Source of the DNA: Bin87 sp034423575
Lineage (GTDB): Bacteria > Chloroflexota > Dehalococcoidia > Lucifugimonadales > UBA3495
Assembly (NCBI GenBank): GCA_034423575.1
Contig: DAOUIF010000070.1
Coordinates: 1-64,000 of the forward strand
Direction of reading: 5' to 3'
DNA: 64,000 nt
In this document: in pieces, positions 1 through 8,857 of the stretch
Position numbering within the stretch: position 1 is the first letter of the stretch
Layout of the letters: each line of letters opens with the position of its first letter
Notes under the pieces: model-generated
Databases searched by the model: none
The model's input: the letters and a program-made list of their open reading frames with translations, nothing else
Told to the model about the DNA's origin: nothing
Program-made: the position numbers and the translations under genes

Positions 1-208
1 GGACCGTAGGGGTGAGAGTGGGCGATAGGGTGGGTGTAGCGATTATCACGATGGGCGCGGGCGGCGCCTGGGTCGGGGTGGCTGTGGGTTGAGGCCGTGC
101 TGTCCGGTAAGGAACAGCAGGCAGGCCCGGCAAATTCGATAGCCAGAGCGCAACGAACAAAACCACCAGCAGGATAGCGGCGGTGACGGCTACGATCTGC
201 TGCCGCAA
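1..208 (-). CDS. Membrane-anchored protein with Pro/Thr-rich stalk (N-terminal part only)
   Basis: The minus strand is open from about 208 down to the window edge. It reads a short basic N-terminus, a hydrophobic segment (AAILLVVLFVALWLSNL) and then a Pro/Thr/Ala stalk with repeats of the TPTP type. This is a single-pass membrane or secreted protein whose stalk places an unseen C-terminal domain outside the cell. It follows the histidine kinase by about 30 bp on the same strand, so it may be the last gene of the two-component operon. No ATG precedes the membrane segment in this frame. A TTG at 208 is the best start, and GTG codons further in are alternatives. The C-terminal part lies outside the window, so no function is given. 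Confidence 0.55.
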   Translation of the reverse strand, partial: MRQQIVAVTAAILLVVLFVALWLSNLPGLPAVPYRTARPQPTATPTQAPPAPIVIIATPTLSPTLTPTV

Positions 209-238
209 CGTATGACGATCCGCAAATGGCGCGCAGCG

Positions 239-1222
239 CTAGGCGTCCGGAGCGCCGACGGGAAGCGTCAGCGTAAACACAGTTTGGGCGCCCTCCGCGC
301 CCGAAAGTGTCGACTCCACAGCGAGGTCTCCGCCGTATCGCAGGGCCAGGGTACGGCTGATGTACAAGCCAAGGCCGGACGAGGTCTTTTCTTCACTACG
401 GCCCAGCTGCGGTGTCCATCCCCGGTCGAAGAGGTGGGTGCGGTAGTGAACCGGGATGCCCGGACCATCATCGGCCACCCGCACCTGGAAGTTGTAGGAA
501 TCGCGGGTGACCATGATTTCAATGTAGTCTCCACCGTAGCGGAGGCCGTTGTCCACCAGGTTGGCGATGATGTGCTCCAGAGCGGCCGCGTCGGAATAAA
601 CGAGGCCAAAATCCTCGGGCTCCGACCACCACGCGATGTCCTTGCCCTGCTCGGCGGCCTGACCGGTGTAACGCTCCACGATGCGGCTGACCACGGCGGA
701 GGGTTCGACGGGATACCGTTCGATGGGTGCCTCCGGCGTCTCCAGGTTGATCATCACCTGTATGTTGCCCATCATGAGCCGGAACGACGGCGCCTGTTCC
801 TCGATCTCATCCAGGAGTTCGTGGATCACGGTCGACACGTCCTCCCCGGTGGCCGCCAACACGCCGCGGACTTCGCGGCATTTGCCCAGGATGCGACGCA
901 TGGGGCGGCCCAGGTCGTGCTGGAAGGTTTCGAAATGCTGTTCGGTCAGCTTGTTCCAGTCATCCGCGCCGTTGAGTCCGTTGGCGTGGCGGTGCCGCAT
1001 GCTGGATACGACGTAAACGCTCACCGCGATGGCCAGTCCGACCACCACGCCGGCGATGCCGATGTACGACAGCGGCTCAATTGCCCAGGGCTCACTGAAC
1101 ATTCGGGCCGGGGGCAGGAATAGCGAAGCAACCATCAGGGCCAGACCCAGGCCGGACAGACCGATGCCAACCATGGCGGGCCACGGATGAAAGGAGAGTC
1201 GGCGCCGGGTCAGGACCGCCAC
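239..1222 (-). CDS. Membrane sensor histidine kinase
   Basis: A 327-aa sensor kinase of a two-component system. Two membrane segments lie near residues 17-36 and 52-74 with only a short loop between, so there is little room for an outer sensor domain. A dimerisation/phosphoacceptor segment carries H102 in the sequence QHDLGRPM. The ATPase part shows an N box (HIIANLVDNGLRYGG), G1 (DDGPGIP), F box (LFDRGW) and G2 (SSGLGLYIS), all intact. It should autophosphorylate on H102 and pass phosphate to the response regulator that ends 9 bp upstream. The signal is unknown. Confidence 0.93.
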   Translation of the reverse strand: MAVLTRRRLSFHPWPAMVGIGLSGLGLALMVASLFLPPARMFSEPWAIEPLSYIGIAGVVVGLAIAVSVYVVSSMRHRHANGLNGADDWNKLTEQHFETFQHDLGRPMRRILGKCREVRGVLAATGEDVSTVIHELLDEIEEQAPSFRLMMGNIQVMINLETPEAPIERYPVEPSAVVSRIVERYTGQAAEQGKDIAWWSEPEDFGLVYSDAAALEHIIANLVDNGLRYGGDYIEIMVTRDSYNFQVRVADDGPGIPVHYRTHLFDRGWTPQLGRSEEKTSSGLGLYISRTLALRYGGDLAVESTLSGAEGAQTVFTLTLPVGAPDA

Positions 1223-1231
1223 GGGATCGCC

Positions 1232-2014
1232 TTAGTCGCGTGGGGGCAGCAAGCGGTAGCCGCGGTCCCGCACGCTGACGATGAAATCGTTGGCGCCCAA
1301 TGACATGCCCAGCGCCCGGCCCAAAGACACCTTGATCTCGCGCACGCGGACCCGTAAAGAAGCGCGGGTATCGTCTCCGTCCAGGTAACGCTCCAGGCGG
1401 TCGAATGGGACCATGTTCCCGGGGCTGCGGTACCAGGCTTCAGCCAGTTCGCGCAGGATGTCAAACCGACGGCCGGAAACATCCGCGACCGGAGACGCCT
1501 GACCATTTGCATCGCGAACCAATACCGCGCGGGCGTCGGCGTCGACCACGATGCGATCGCCGATGGAGATGGAGCGCGGCTCAGCTCCGACCAACCGGCG
1601 AATTCGGAGCGCAACCTCCTCGGGCGAGGCCAGCTTGTCGATGAACTCGACGGGAGCCTCGACCTGAAGGGCGCTGCGGGCCACGGTGTCGCGCTCAACA
1701 CCCTGACTGTACTGGGTGAACATGAGGACGGGGAGGCGGGGGTGTTGGCCCACGATTCGTTTCAGGATGTCCAAGCCTTTGAACTGGTCGTCACGGTATT
1801 CGCCGAGGCGGACATCCAGGATCACGCCGTCCGGCAGATGCTGGTCTATTGCGTCCAACGCCGCCCACATCATCTCGTCGGCCGAGACGTGCTCGTCCTT
1901 GCCGACCACGGTGGTGCCCCATCCTTCGTCTTCGAGGCGGCGGCGCACCGCCCGAACGATCGCGGATCCAGCTTCATCGTCGACTATGAGTATGTTGCCG
2001 GCGCGGGGGGGCAT
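1232..2014 (-). CDS. Response regulator, receiver plus winged-helix DNA-binding domain
   Basis: A 260-aa two-component response regulator. The receiver domain has the acidic pair D12-D13, the phosphoacceptor D67 (VILDVRL) and the conserved lysine K127 (FIDKLAS). The C-terminal third ends in RDRGYRLLPPRD, which resembles the wing of an OmpR/PhoB-type winged helix (VRGVGYRL in the family). It lies between a Uma2-type gene (12-bp gap) and the kinase (9-bp gap) in one apparent operon, so the kinase is its likely partner. The targets are unknown. A possible target is the operon itself or the large surface protein transcribed divergently upstream. Confidence 0.92.
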   Translation of the reverse strand: MPPRAGNILIVDDEAGSAIVRAVRRRLEDEGWGTTVVGKDEHVSADEMMWAALDAIDQHLPDGVILDVRLGEYRDDQFKGLDILKRIVGQHPRLPVLMFTQYSQGVERDTVARSALQVEAPVEFIDKLASPEEVALRIRRLVGAEPRSISIGDRIVVDADARAVLVRDANGQASPVADVSGRRFDILRELAEAWYRSPGNMVPFDRLERYLDGDDTRASLRVRVREIKVSLGRALGMSLGANDFIVSVRDRGYRLLPPRD

Positions 2015-2026
2015 GGCGCTACCAAG

Positions 2027-2629
2027 TTACCGGACCGGCTGCCCGGGCCGTCGAAACGCGTCGGTAAGCGGGATGACGAGGCCGGGCAGCCGGGGCGTGG
2101 TCAGCGTATCTTCGGCGGTCAGCGCGGCCCGCTCCACGTACTGGCCGTCGCGCAATTCCAGTTGCAAGGCGGTTTGGTGGAGTTCGTCCATTATCCAGTA
2201 CTCGGGGATGCCGGCCTCCTCGTACACCTGACGCTTGCGCACCAGGTCGCGGTTGCGGTCGGTGGACAGGATTTCGATCACGATGTCCGGAACTCCATCC
2301 ACCATCAGGTCGCCTACGAGGGCTTCGTTGTTCCGCAGGAGGACAGTCAAGTCAGGCGCGAACAGCCGCGGCAACTCCGACGGCAGACCCACAACGACGT
2401 CGGTGTGCACCTCTCCCGGCGGCTCCGCAAAACCGTCAAAATGAAGCAGGAAGTAGTGAGCGAGTAAGGTTTGCGCCGACTGGTGTCTTATCCTGGGTCT
2501 GGGCATGATGTAGAGCACTCCGTCGTCCAGCTCCATCTTGAGCTTGTCATCGGGTTCGGGGAGCTCCAGCTCCAGGAACTCGGCGACGGATACGCGCATG
2601 CCGGTGTACGGTTTCGTCGGCGTGGTCAT
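2027..2629 (-). CDS. Uma2 family putative PD-(D/E)XK endonuclease (DUF820)
   Basis: A 200-aa protein of the Uma2/DUF820 family, abundant in Cyanobacteria and Chloroflexota and built on a restriction-endonuclease-like fold of uncertain biological role. Family motifs visible are the N-terminal VSVAEFLEL, APDLTVLL in the middle, and PDIVIEILSTDRNRD followed by KRQVYEEAGIPEYWIMD, which carry the acidic residues and lysine of the PD-(D/E)XK site. The ATG at 2629 is chosen because GAGGCG lies just upstream and family similarity starts there; the frame stays open further upstream with unrelated sequence. It is the first gene of the unit leading to the two-component system. Confidence 0.88.
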   Translation of the reverse strand: MTTPTKPYTGMRVSVAEFLELELPEPDDKLKMELDDGVLYIMPRPRIRHQSAQTLLAHYFLLHFDGFAEPPGEVHTDVVVGLPSELPRLFAPDLTVLLRNNEALVGDLMVDGVPDIVIEILSTDRNRDLVRKRQVYEEAGIPEYWIMDELHQTALQLELRDGQYVERAALTAEDTLTTPRLPGLVIPLTDAFRRPGQPVR

Positions 2630-2653
2630 GGTTTCGCCTCTGGTATGGAAACC

Positions 2654-2659
2654 ATTATA
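2654..2659 (-). promoter_or_regulatory. Consensus -10 box for the Uma2/two-component unit
   Basis: A perfect TATAAT on the minus strand, 24 bp upstream of the Uma2 start. The -35 region 17 bp further up is poor. It lies in the 154-bp gap shared with the divergent surface-protein gene. That gap also holds two short palindromes, CCCGT-TATT-ACGGG (2730-2743) and ATTCGC-CTC-GCGAAT (2753-2767), which could be binding sites. Confidence 0.4.
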
Positions 2660-2783
2660 AAGCCGTTTCCGGGCCGCCGTCGTAGCAGAGTCAGCGCGGT
2701 ATATCATGTATCTGGCATACAATGGTTGACCCGTTATTACGGGCCCCTGGGAATTCGCCTCGCGAATGGAGCAAAGGAGCGCC

Positions 2784-5700
2784 ATGCAGAGCACCACGCA
2801 CACCAATACCCATACCGCTGGGACCGTGGCAACGACTTTTAGGCGTCGCTGGCCGGTATTGGCGTTGGGGATTTGCGCGCTGGTGACGCTCGCGATTCTG
2901 GCCATCAGCGCCGAACCGGCGGGAGCGGTACCGGCGGCTCAAACCCCCAATAGCGACCCGACATTTTCTCCTGGAAACGATCTTACCCTGGAAGTACTAG
3001 AGAACAGCCAGGCTCCTACTGCGATAGGAGAGCCTCTGCCAGCAGCTACGGACCCCAATAACGATAGGCTCACTTACACGCTCGCTGGGTCTGACAAAAA
3101 TAGTTTTCATTTTGACGGCAGCACCCGCCGGATTTCCGTAGGACAGAACACAAACCTGAATTATGAAAGCGGAACTACGTCGTACAACGTGACGCTCCAA
3201 GTTTCAGACCAAAAAAACGTGCAAGGTGAAAACGACGACGTCATTGACGATACCATCGGGGTTACTATCAATGTAACCGATGTGGCTGAACCGCCTACCA
3301 AGCCAGCCGCCCCAACCGTCAGCGCTGCGGATGACGACGGCGATACTACGCTGGCAATAAACTGGACTGCTCCCAAAAATACCGGGCCGGACATCAGCGG
3401 TTACGAAGTGCAGTATCGCGCCGGTACTAGCGGTAGTTTCGGCCCTTGGGGCAACAATATCACCGGCACGTCAACCATCATCTCCGGCCTCCAGTCCGAC
3501 ACTGCCTGTCAGGTGCAAGTGCGGGCCAAGAACGATGAAGGGACTGGCGAGTGGTCGGACTCTGGAACCGGCCAAACCGTCAGCGCTACTACTCCATGTA
3601 ATCCAGAAACGGACCTGAATATTGACCAGGACGACGAGAAGACTCCCGGCGCGAGCGTAGACCTTACCCTGCGGTTCGAGCCCAGGGGGTGCGACCCCAC
3701 TGGCGGCGAAAACTGGCACGACGAAATCACCATCACCCTATCGGAAGAGATTGGCATTCCCTCCGGGTTTGATGAGGATGACGTCTCCTTGCGCGCGGCG
3801 CGGAGATACGAACTGCGTTGGGCCGACGTCAGCCGCAACGACGACGAACCCCACGAAATCGTTCTGCCGGGCTGCGGCGGCTGGGAAGCCGGCTCGGATG
3901 ATGACGTTTGCGACGAAACCGGCTTGCCGGTGACCATCGTGCTCAACAATTTGAGACTGCCCAACGTGCCGGCTGATTCTGATGACCCCTACGAAGTGAC
4001 GATTCAATGGGAGAACGGCCCGACTTTTCGGGGTACGGTGGCTGTGGACGCCAGCTTGGAAGTAGACGGTGACGACGAGGTAGGATACGGCGAAACCATA
4101 CGGTTCGAGGGGTTGGGTTTCAGCGACGGCCTCACCGTTGATCTTTACGCAGTGCGCAGCGACGGTTCGGCAGACTGCTCAACGGCCGGCGGTGGTGCGT
4201 GGACGCGCATCGGTTCCGCCGACGTGGGTTCCAACCACCGCTTCCGGGCTAATGTGGAGGTCGGTTCAAACCTGTTTCGATCCGCCGGCAGGCATCAGAT
4301 TTGCGCGCGGGACGGCGGCGGCGTATTCAACAACACTTCCCTGCCTGTCATCATAACGGCCGGCCTGGAGCTAACGGGCAGTTCGGAGGTATCCCCCGGC
4401 GGCGAGGTCACCCTCCGCATCGTGGGCGGGAGCGGTTCCCGGGTGGACGAGGTGCTGGTCGCCGGCCAGATCCTCAATCGCAGTCAGTGGAGCGCGTCGG
4501 GCGATACCCTGCGCGTGACCCTGCCGCCCCGGCACAGCGGCCGGGTCACCATCGCGGCGCGGCTGGACGGCAGCTCCGAACTGGTTACCGTCAACGTCAC
4601 CATCAGGGACGCCGATCTGTCGGTTACTCCCGACAGTGGTCTCGGCCTGGGCGAACGGTTCACCGTTCGTTCCAACGACCTGGCGGGCAATGAGGTCTGC
4701 GAGGTGACGCTGGGCGGTATCCGGCTGGCCTTCCTGGATGACGGACAGGACGACGTTCGCTCCAGGAATGATTGCCCCGAGGTGATTCGGGGCGGCCGTT
4801 TCCTAGCGGCGGTGGCCCTGGTCAACGAAAACGGCGACATCAACAGCGACCTCATCAGCAAGCTGTTGAATTCCGACGGCGAGGAAAAGCTGGAGATTAC
4901 CGACAGCACCGGCGTCACGGCCTCGGCCACTGTCAGGGTCACCAAGCCCACGTTGACCGTTGACCCCGACGAAGGCGAGGTGTCCCCCGGCGATTACATC
5001 GTTTTCCGGGGCAAAGACTTCCCGGCGGAACGGGGGTATTACGATCCCCCATCCATTACGGTGGAGGTCAACGGACGCATTGCAAAGACCATATACACGT
5101 CTAGCGGCACCTGGGATTTCGAGTATCGCGTGCCCTCGCGGGCAGAGGGCGGCGAGAGTATCCGCCCACTGGTTAAGATCAACGGTTATCCCCTGCACGA
5201 CCTGACGCTGGACCTGGACCTTGTGGTGACCCCGGGCAAGCTGGCAATCGACCCGTCCCGGGTCGCAATCGGCCAGCCCATCACCGTAAGGTTGTCCGGG
5301 CTGGACCGGTTCATTGGTGGTTACTCGGTGCAGCTCCGCAACGGACCGAGCCTGGGGTTCGACGGCAGAGCCAGCTTCGCGTCTGACGGGTCGGGCGAGT
5401 TCACAGGCACCACCGTGATACCCGTGGACTATCACCGGGATTTGGCCGCGCGGCGAGACTACCCGGCCACGCTGCAGGTGTACCAGGGCCGCGACCGGTT
5501 GCCCGGCGTGGTGGAAACCGTAACGCTGCTGCCCGAGCGCTACGTGCCGCCAACGTTCGCCCCTGATGCTCCGGCCGCACCCGCGATTGCCGCTGACGGG
5601 CCCTTCGGCCTCATCGTAACCTGGGCAGAACCGTTCGACGACGGCGGCAGTCCCATCACCGACTACGACGTTGAGTACCGCCTTGCCGGCGGCCGAAGTT

Positions 5701-6491
5701 ACGCCGACGCCGGTTACGGCGGCGCCGGCACCAGTCATACCATAGCCGGCCTGACCCAGGGCGCTGAATACCAGGTGCGGGTGCGCGCCAACAATGGCGC
5801 GGGGCGGAGCGAATGGTCGAGGCCGGCAACCGGGTCCACCGAACCGCTGGTCGCCAGCATCGAAACGGCGCCGGATACCGGGTCCGTAGTGGCCGGCGAG
5901 CCGGCCGGGTTCCGCATTACCCTCTCCCATACCGCAACGGTCACCGTCAGCCTGACCCACGAGACTGATGGAGGTTTCGCACCCGACGGCAGCGGCGAGT
6001 GCGCGATAACCGGCGGCACAGAGTGCGTATATTCCGTGGATACATCGGAGAGCCAGGATAGTGATTCCGGTTCGCTGACTGTAAGCATCTCACCCGCGGC
6101 GGGGTACGCAATCGGAACGCCAGCCGCACGGGTCGTCATACAGAACCCGGCGCCGACTCCCACGCCGATTCCACCGACGCCGACACCGACGCCGGAACCC
6201 ACGGCGACCCCCGAACCCACCGCCACTCCGGTCCCGCCTCCTCCGACCATTGACCAGGGAGCCCTGACTTCCACCATCGTGGCGGCGGTGGCAACCGGGG
6301 ACAGCGAGACGCGGGACCGGCCGGTGGCTGAAGAGGAACCGAGCGGCGGGGACCTGAGCGGCCTGGCCATCGCGTTGATAGTGGTCGCAGTGGTGGTGGT
6401 CCTGGCCGTGATTGGCGCGGCAGTGACCTACGTGATGCGGCGGCGTGGAGGTGGCGGTGCGGCCGGCGGCGGAGACGGTACGGACCAATAG
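2784..6491 (+). CDS. Large surface protein: cadherin-like, FN3 repeats, Pro/Thr stalk, C-terminal membrane anchor
   Basis: A 1235-aa extracellular protein. A signal or membrane segment lies at about residues 22-48. A cadherin-like domain follows (about 56-169; ATDPNNDRLTYTL and NYESGTTSYNVTLQVSD are typical), then a fibronectin type III domain (172-272). A long stretch of beta-sandwich-like repeats follows, then a second FN3 (about 927-1022), a further beta domain, and a TPTPTPEPTATPEP-type stalk (about 1122-1154). A membrane helix near 1193-1219 is followed by RRRGGGG and a Gly-rich tail. It is likely displayed on the surface for adhesion or matrix contact. The ATG at 2784 is preferred over 2766 because AAAGGAG stands 4-5 bp upstream. 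The first part (2940-3250) looks AT-richer than the rest, hinting at a domain of separate origin. Confidence 0.85.
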   Translation: MQSTTHTNTHTAGTVATTFRRRWPVLALGICALVTLAILAISAEPAGAVPAAQTPNSDPTFSPGNDLTLEVLENSQAPTAIGEPLPAATDPNNDRLTYTLAGSDKNSFHFDGSTRRISVGQNTNLNYESGTTSYNVTLQVSDQKNVQGENDDVIDDTIGVTINVTDVAEPPTKPAAPTVSAADDDGDTTLAINWTAPKNTGPDISGYEVQYRAGTSGSFGPWGNNITGTSTIISGLQSDTACQVQVRAKNDEGTGEWSDSGTGQTVSATTPCNPETDLNIDQDDEKTPGASVDLTLRFEPRGCDPTGGENWHDEITITLSEEIGIPSGFDEDDVSLRAARRYELRWADVSRNDDEPHEIVLPGCGGWEAGSDDDVCDETGLPVTIVLNNLRLPNVPADSDDPYEVTIQWENGPTFRGTVAVDASLEVDGDDEVGYGETIRFEGLGFSDGLTVDLYAVRSDGSADCSTAGGGAWTRIGSADVGSNHRFRANVEVGSNLFRSAGRHQICARDGGGVFNNTSLPVIITAGLELTGSSEVSPGGEVTLRIVGGSGSRVDEVLVAGQILNRSQWSASGDTLRVTLPPRHSGRVTIAARLDGSSELVTVNVTIRDADLSVTPDSGLGLGERFTVRSNDLAGNEVCEVTLGGIRLAFLDDGQDDVRSRNDCPEVIRGGRFLAAVALVNENGDINSDLISKLLNSDGEEKLEITDSTGVTASATVRVTKPTLTVDPDEGEVSPGDYIVFRGKDFPAERGYYDPPSITVEVNGRIAKTIYTSSGTWDFEYRVPSRAEGGESIRPLVKINGYPLHDLTLDLDLVVTPGKLAIDPSRVAIGQPITVRLSGLDRFIGGYSVQLRNGPSLGFDGRASFASDGSGEFTGTTVIPVDYHRDLAARRDYPATLQVYQGRDRLPGVVETVTLLPERYVPPTFAPDAPAAPAIAADGPFGLIVTWAEPFDDGGSPITDYDVEYRLAGGRSYADAGYGGAGTSHTIAGLTQGAEYQVRVRANNGAGRSEWSRPATGSTEPLVASIETAPDTGSVVAGEPAGFRITLSHTATVTVSLTHETDGGFAPDGSGECAITGGTECVYSVDTSESQDSDSGSLTVSISPAAGYAIGTPAARVVIQNPAPTPTPIPPTPTPTPEPTATPEPTATPVPPPPTIDQGALTSTIVAAVATGDSETRDRPVAEEEPSGGDLSGLAIALIVVAVVVVLAVIGAAVTYVMRRRGGGGAAGGGDGTDQ

Positions 6492-6502
6492 CGTCAAAAA
6501 AG

Positions 6503-6527
6503 GGAGGCGGGCTTGAAACCCGCCTCC
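6503..6527. terminator. Bidirectional hairpin terminator between surface protein and rho
   Basis: A perfect 9-bp stem GGAGGCGGG / CCCGCCTCC with a 7-nt loop. TTTTT follows on the plus side, and AAAAAA precedes it, which is a T-run for the minus strand. It suits the convergent genes ending on either side. Confidence 0.85.
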
Positions 6528-6563
6528 TGGATTTTTGTCCTTCGCCCGCTGGCTGCTAGGGTG

Positions 6564-8000
6564 TCAGGAGTCTTTGGTCAGGTTGGTGAGGAACTCGCTG
6601 TTTGAGCGGGTGCGGGCCAGGCGTTCGAGCACGCGCTTAGTGGCATCGCCCATGTTGGCCTGGTCGCCGCCGGAGGCCAGCGTTACCATGCGGCGCAGCA
6701 GCCAGATCTGCGGCATGGCTTCCTGGTCGTAGAGCAGTTCCTCCCGGCGGGTGCCGCTGCGCACCACGTCGATGGCCGGGAAGTAGCGCTGGTCGGCGAG
6801 CCTGCGGTCGAGGTGCAACTCCATGTTGCCAGTCCCCTTGAACTCCTCGTAGATCACCTCGTCCATGCGGCTGCCGGTGTCGAGGAGGCAGGTTGCGATA
6901 ATGGTGAGCGAACCACCTTCTTCGAGGTTGCGGGCGGCGCCGATGAACCGCTTGGCCGGGTACAGGGCGGCCGGGTCGATACCGCCGGACAGCGTGCGAC
7001 CGGAGGTGGGCAGGGCCAGGTTGTAAGCGCGGGTCAGGCGGGTGATGCTGTCGAGCAGGATGACCACGTCGCGGCCAGATTCGGTCATGCGCTTGGCGCG
7101 CTCGACGGCCAGTTCCGCGACCCGGCATTGCTCTTCCACCGACTCGTCGAAAGTCGAAGCGAATACGTCGCCCTTGACTGCGCGGCGCATCTCGGTGACT
7201 TCTTCCGGGCGCTCGCCGATGAGCACCACCATCAGGATGACTTCGGGCCGGTTTTCGGTGATGGCCGCCGCGATCTGGCGCAGAACCGTGGTCTTCCCGG
7301 CCTTGGGGGGAGACACCACCAGGCCGCGCTGGCCCAATCCGATGGGTGCGAACAGGTCGATCATGCGCGAAGACAGGCCGCCCTGAGGGTGTTCGAGCAC
7401 GATGTGGTCGTCGGGGAAGATGGGTGTGAGGGATTCGAAGATCCGACGGGAGGCCGGCTTCTGGTCCTCGGGATCGAGCAGGTTGATGCTGGTGGCGCGG
7501 GTGAGGCCGTAACGGCGCTCGCCTTCTTTGGGCGGCCGAACCAATCCGGTGACCGTGTCGCCAGTCTTCAGGTTGAACCTGCGGATCTGCGACTGCCCAA
7601 CAAACACGTCGCCAGACACCGGAGGGTATTGCAACGAACGCAGCAGTCCGTGGCCGGCGTCCATCACTTCAAGGATGCCCGATGCGGTCAACAGGTTGCG
7701 GTTGGCCGCCGAGTGCCGGACCCGGTTGAGCAGCGCGTCCCGGTTCAGGTCGGCCAATGCTCCATCGTCCCTCAATCCCACGTCGGGCGCCAAGTCCAGG
7801 AGTTCTTCGCGGGACATGGCGCTCAGTTCAGCGACGTCGACATAGCGGCCGGGGTGGGATCCGTTGGGATACGACAGACCTCCGTCAGGCCCGTCTTCTG
7901 CAGCGACGGGCTCGGCCTGCGCAACGACGGCGTCATCGTTGGCCGGAGTGCGTCGTCGTCGTCGGGGTGCGGTCGGGTTGCCAGTACGGGCGCGGACCAT
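6564..8000 (-). CDS. rho: Transcription termination factor Rho
   Basis: A 478-aa hexameric RNA-dependent ATPase that ends transcription. An Arg-rich N-terminal extension (PRRRRRTP) precedes the Rho N-terminal and cold-shock-like RNA-binding domains (SQIRRFNLKTGD, RPPKEGERRYGL). The ATPase domain has Walker A SPPKAGKTT near residue 235, GERPEEVTEM, Walker B VVILLDSITRL and the secondary RNA-binding loop SGRTLSGG. The catalytic Glu region reads LIGERPEEV where E. coli has LIDERPEEV. The start at 8000 has GGAGG 9 bp upstream inside the end of the transaldolase gene, and the two genes are only 4 bp apart, so they form an operon. Confidence 0.97.
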   Translation of the reverse strand: MVRARTGNPTAPRRRRRTPANDDAVVAQAEPVAAEDGPDGGLSYPNGSHPGRYVDVAELSAMSREELLDLAPDVGLRDDGALADLNRDALLNRVRHSAANRNLLTASGILEVMDAGHGLLRSLQYPPVSGDVFVGQSQIRRFNLKTGDTVTGLVRPPKEGERRYGLTRATSINLLDPEDQKPASRRIFESLTPIFPDDHIVLEHPQGGLSSRMIDLFAPIGLGQRGLVVSPPKAGKTTVLRQIAAAITENRPEVILMVVLIGERPEEVTEMRRAVKGDVFASTFDESVEEQCRVAELAVERAKRMTESGRDVVILLDSITRLTRAYNLALPTSGRTLSGGIDPAALYPAKRFIGAARNLEEGGSLTIIATCLLDTGSRMDEVIYEEFKGTGNMELHLDRRLADQRYFPAIDVVRSGTRREELLYDQEAMPQIWLLRRMVTLASGGDQANMGDATKRVLERLARTRSNSEFLTNLTKDS

Positions 8001-8004
8001 CTTG

Positions 8005-8664
8005 TCAGCCTCCGGAAGCTTGCTGCCAGTCCTGTAGGAAACGCGACAGGCCGGCGTCGGTGAGGGGGTGTTTTATCATGTGCGTCAACACGTTGTAGGG
8101 TATGGTGGCGATATCCGCCCCGGCCGCCGCCGCAGTCACGCAATGTCGTGCGCCTCGAATGCTTGCGGCCATTACCCTGGTCTCCACGGCTTGCTGGCGG
8201 TACACGGCCACGATGTCCTGTACGAGAGACATGCCATCCTGGCCGATGTCGTCGAGCCGTCCCACGAAGGGGCTCACCACGGTGCTCCCGGCGTTGGCTC
8301 CGAGCAGTGCCTGATTGACGGTGAAAACCAGGGTTTGGTTGACCTGTATTCCGTCCCGGGCCAGCACGCTGATGGCTTTGAAACCCTCTTCGGTGCTGGG
8401 GATTTTGACCCAGGGATTGGGGATCCACTCCGCAATGTCGCGGCCCTCCGCGATCATGCCCGGGGCATCGGTGCTCACTACTTCCACGGAGATCGGGCCA
8501 TCGATGATGTCGGCAATTTCCTGGACCGCCGCCCGGTACCCGGCCGCGCCGCCGATGCCTTCCTTGGCGGCCAGTGAAGGATTGGTGGTGACCCCGGATA
8601 TGACGCCCAATTCGGCGCCCATGCGGATCTCGTCGATGTTGGCGGTATCCAAAAACAGTTTCAT
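8005..8664 (-). CDS. tal: Transaldolase, short TalC/fructose-6-phosphate aldolase-like type
   Basis: A 219-aa class I aldolase-fold enzyme of the compact transaldolase family, which transfers a dihydroxyacetone unit between sugar phosphates in the non-oxidative pentose phosphate pathway. The start MKLFLDTANIDEIRMG, the TTNPSL motif, the Schiff-base lysine in WVKIPSTEEG and SPFVGRLDDIG are all present. The full length matches the roughly 215-220 aa family. The start is fixed by GAGGAGGAT a few bases upstream. It is the first gene of a tal-rho pair. The 193 bp between it and pyrG hold no gene that I can support. Confidence 0.95.
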   Translation of the reverse strand: MKLFLDTANIDEIRMGAELGVISGVTTNPSLAAKEGIGGAAGYRAAVQEIADIIDGPISVEVVSTDAPGMIAEGRDIAEWIPNPWVKIPSTEEGFKAISVLARDGIQVNQTLVFTVNQALLGANAGSTVVSPFVGRLDDIGQDGMSLVQDIVAVYRQQAVETRVMAASIRGARHCVTAAAAGADIATIPYNVLTHMIKHPLTDAGLSRFLQDWQQASGG

Positions 8665-8857
8665 TGGTGCATCCTCCTCGAGCCCGGGAGAAAGTGCTGT
8701 TGCCGATGTCGTAGCGGCACGCTCGTCACCTCGACGACCAATTGTCGCCAGGTCACGCGGCGCCGTGCCGAATTCAAGAGTTTGGGACCGGGGAACCGGC
8801 GTGCGCCGGAGCGTGGATTGAGATGTAGATTTGCGAGCTTACGATCCGCGGCGGTAT

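Noticed and set aside
212..1123. Long plus-strand open frame over the histidine kinase
   Set aside because: It is antisense to a kinase with all catalytic boxes, has no family motif, and is an effect of high GC.
6813..8063. 416-codon plus-strand open frame over rho
   Set aside because: Rho on the other strand is unmistakable; this frame has no recognisable domain.
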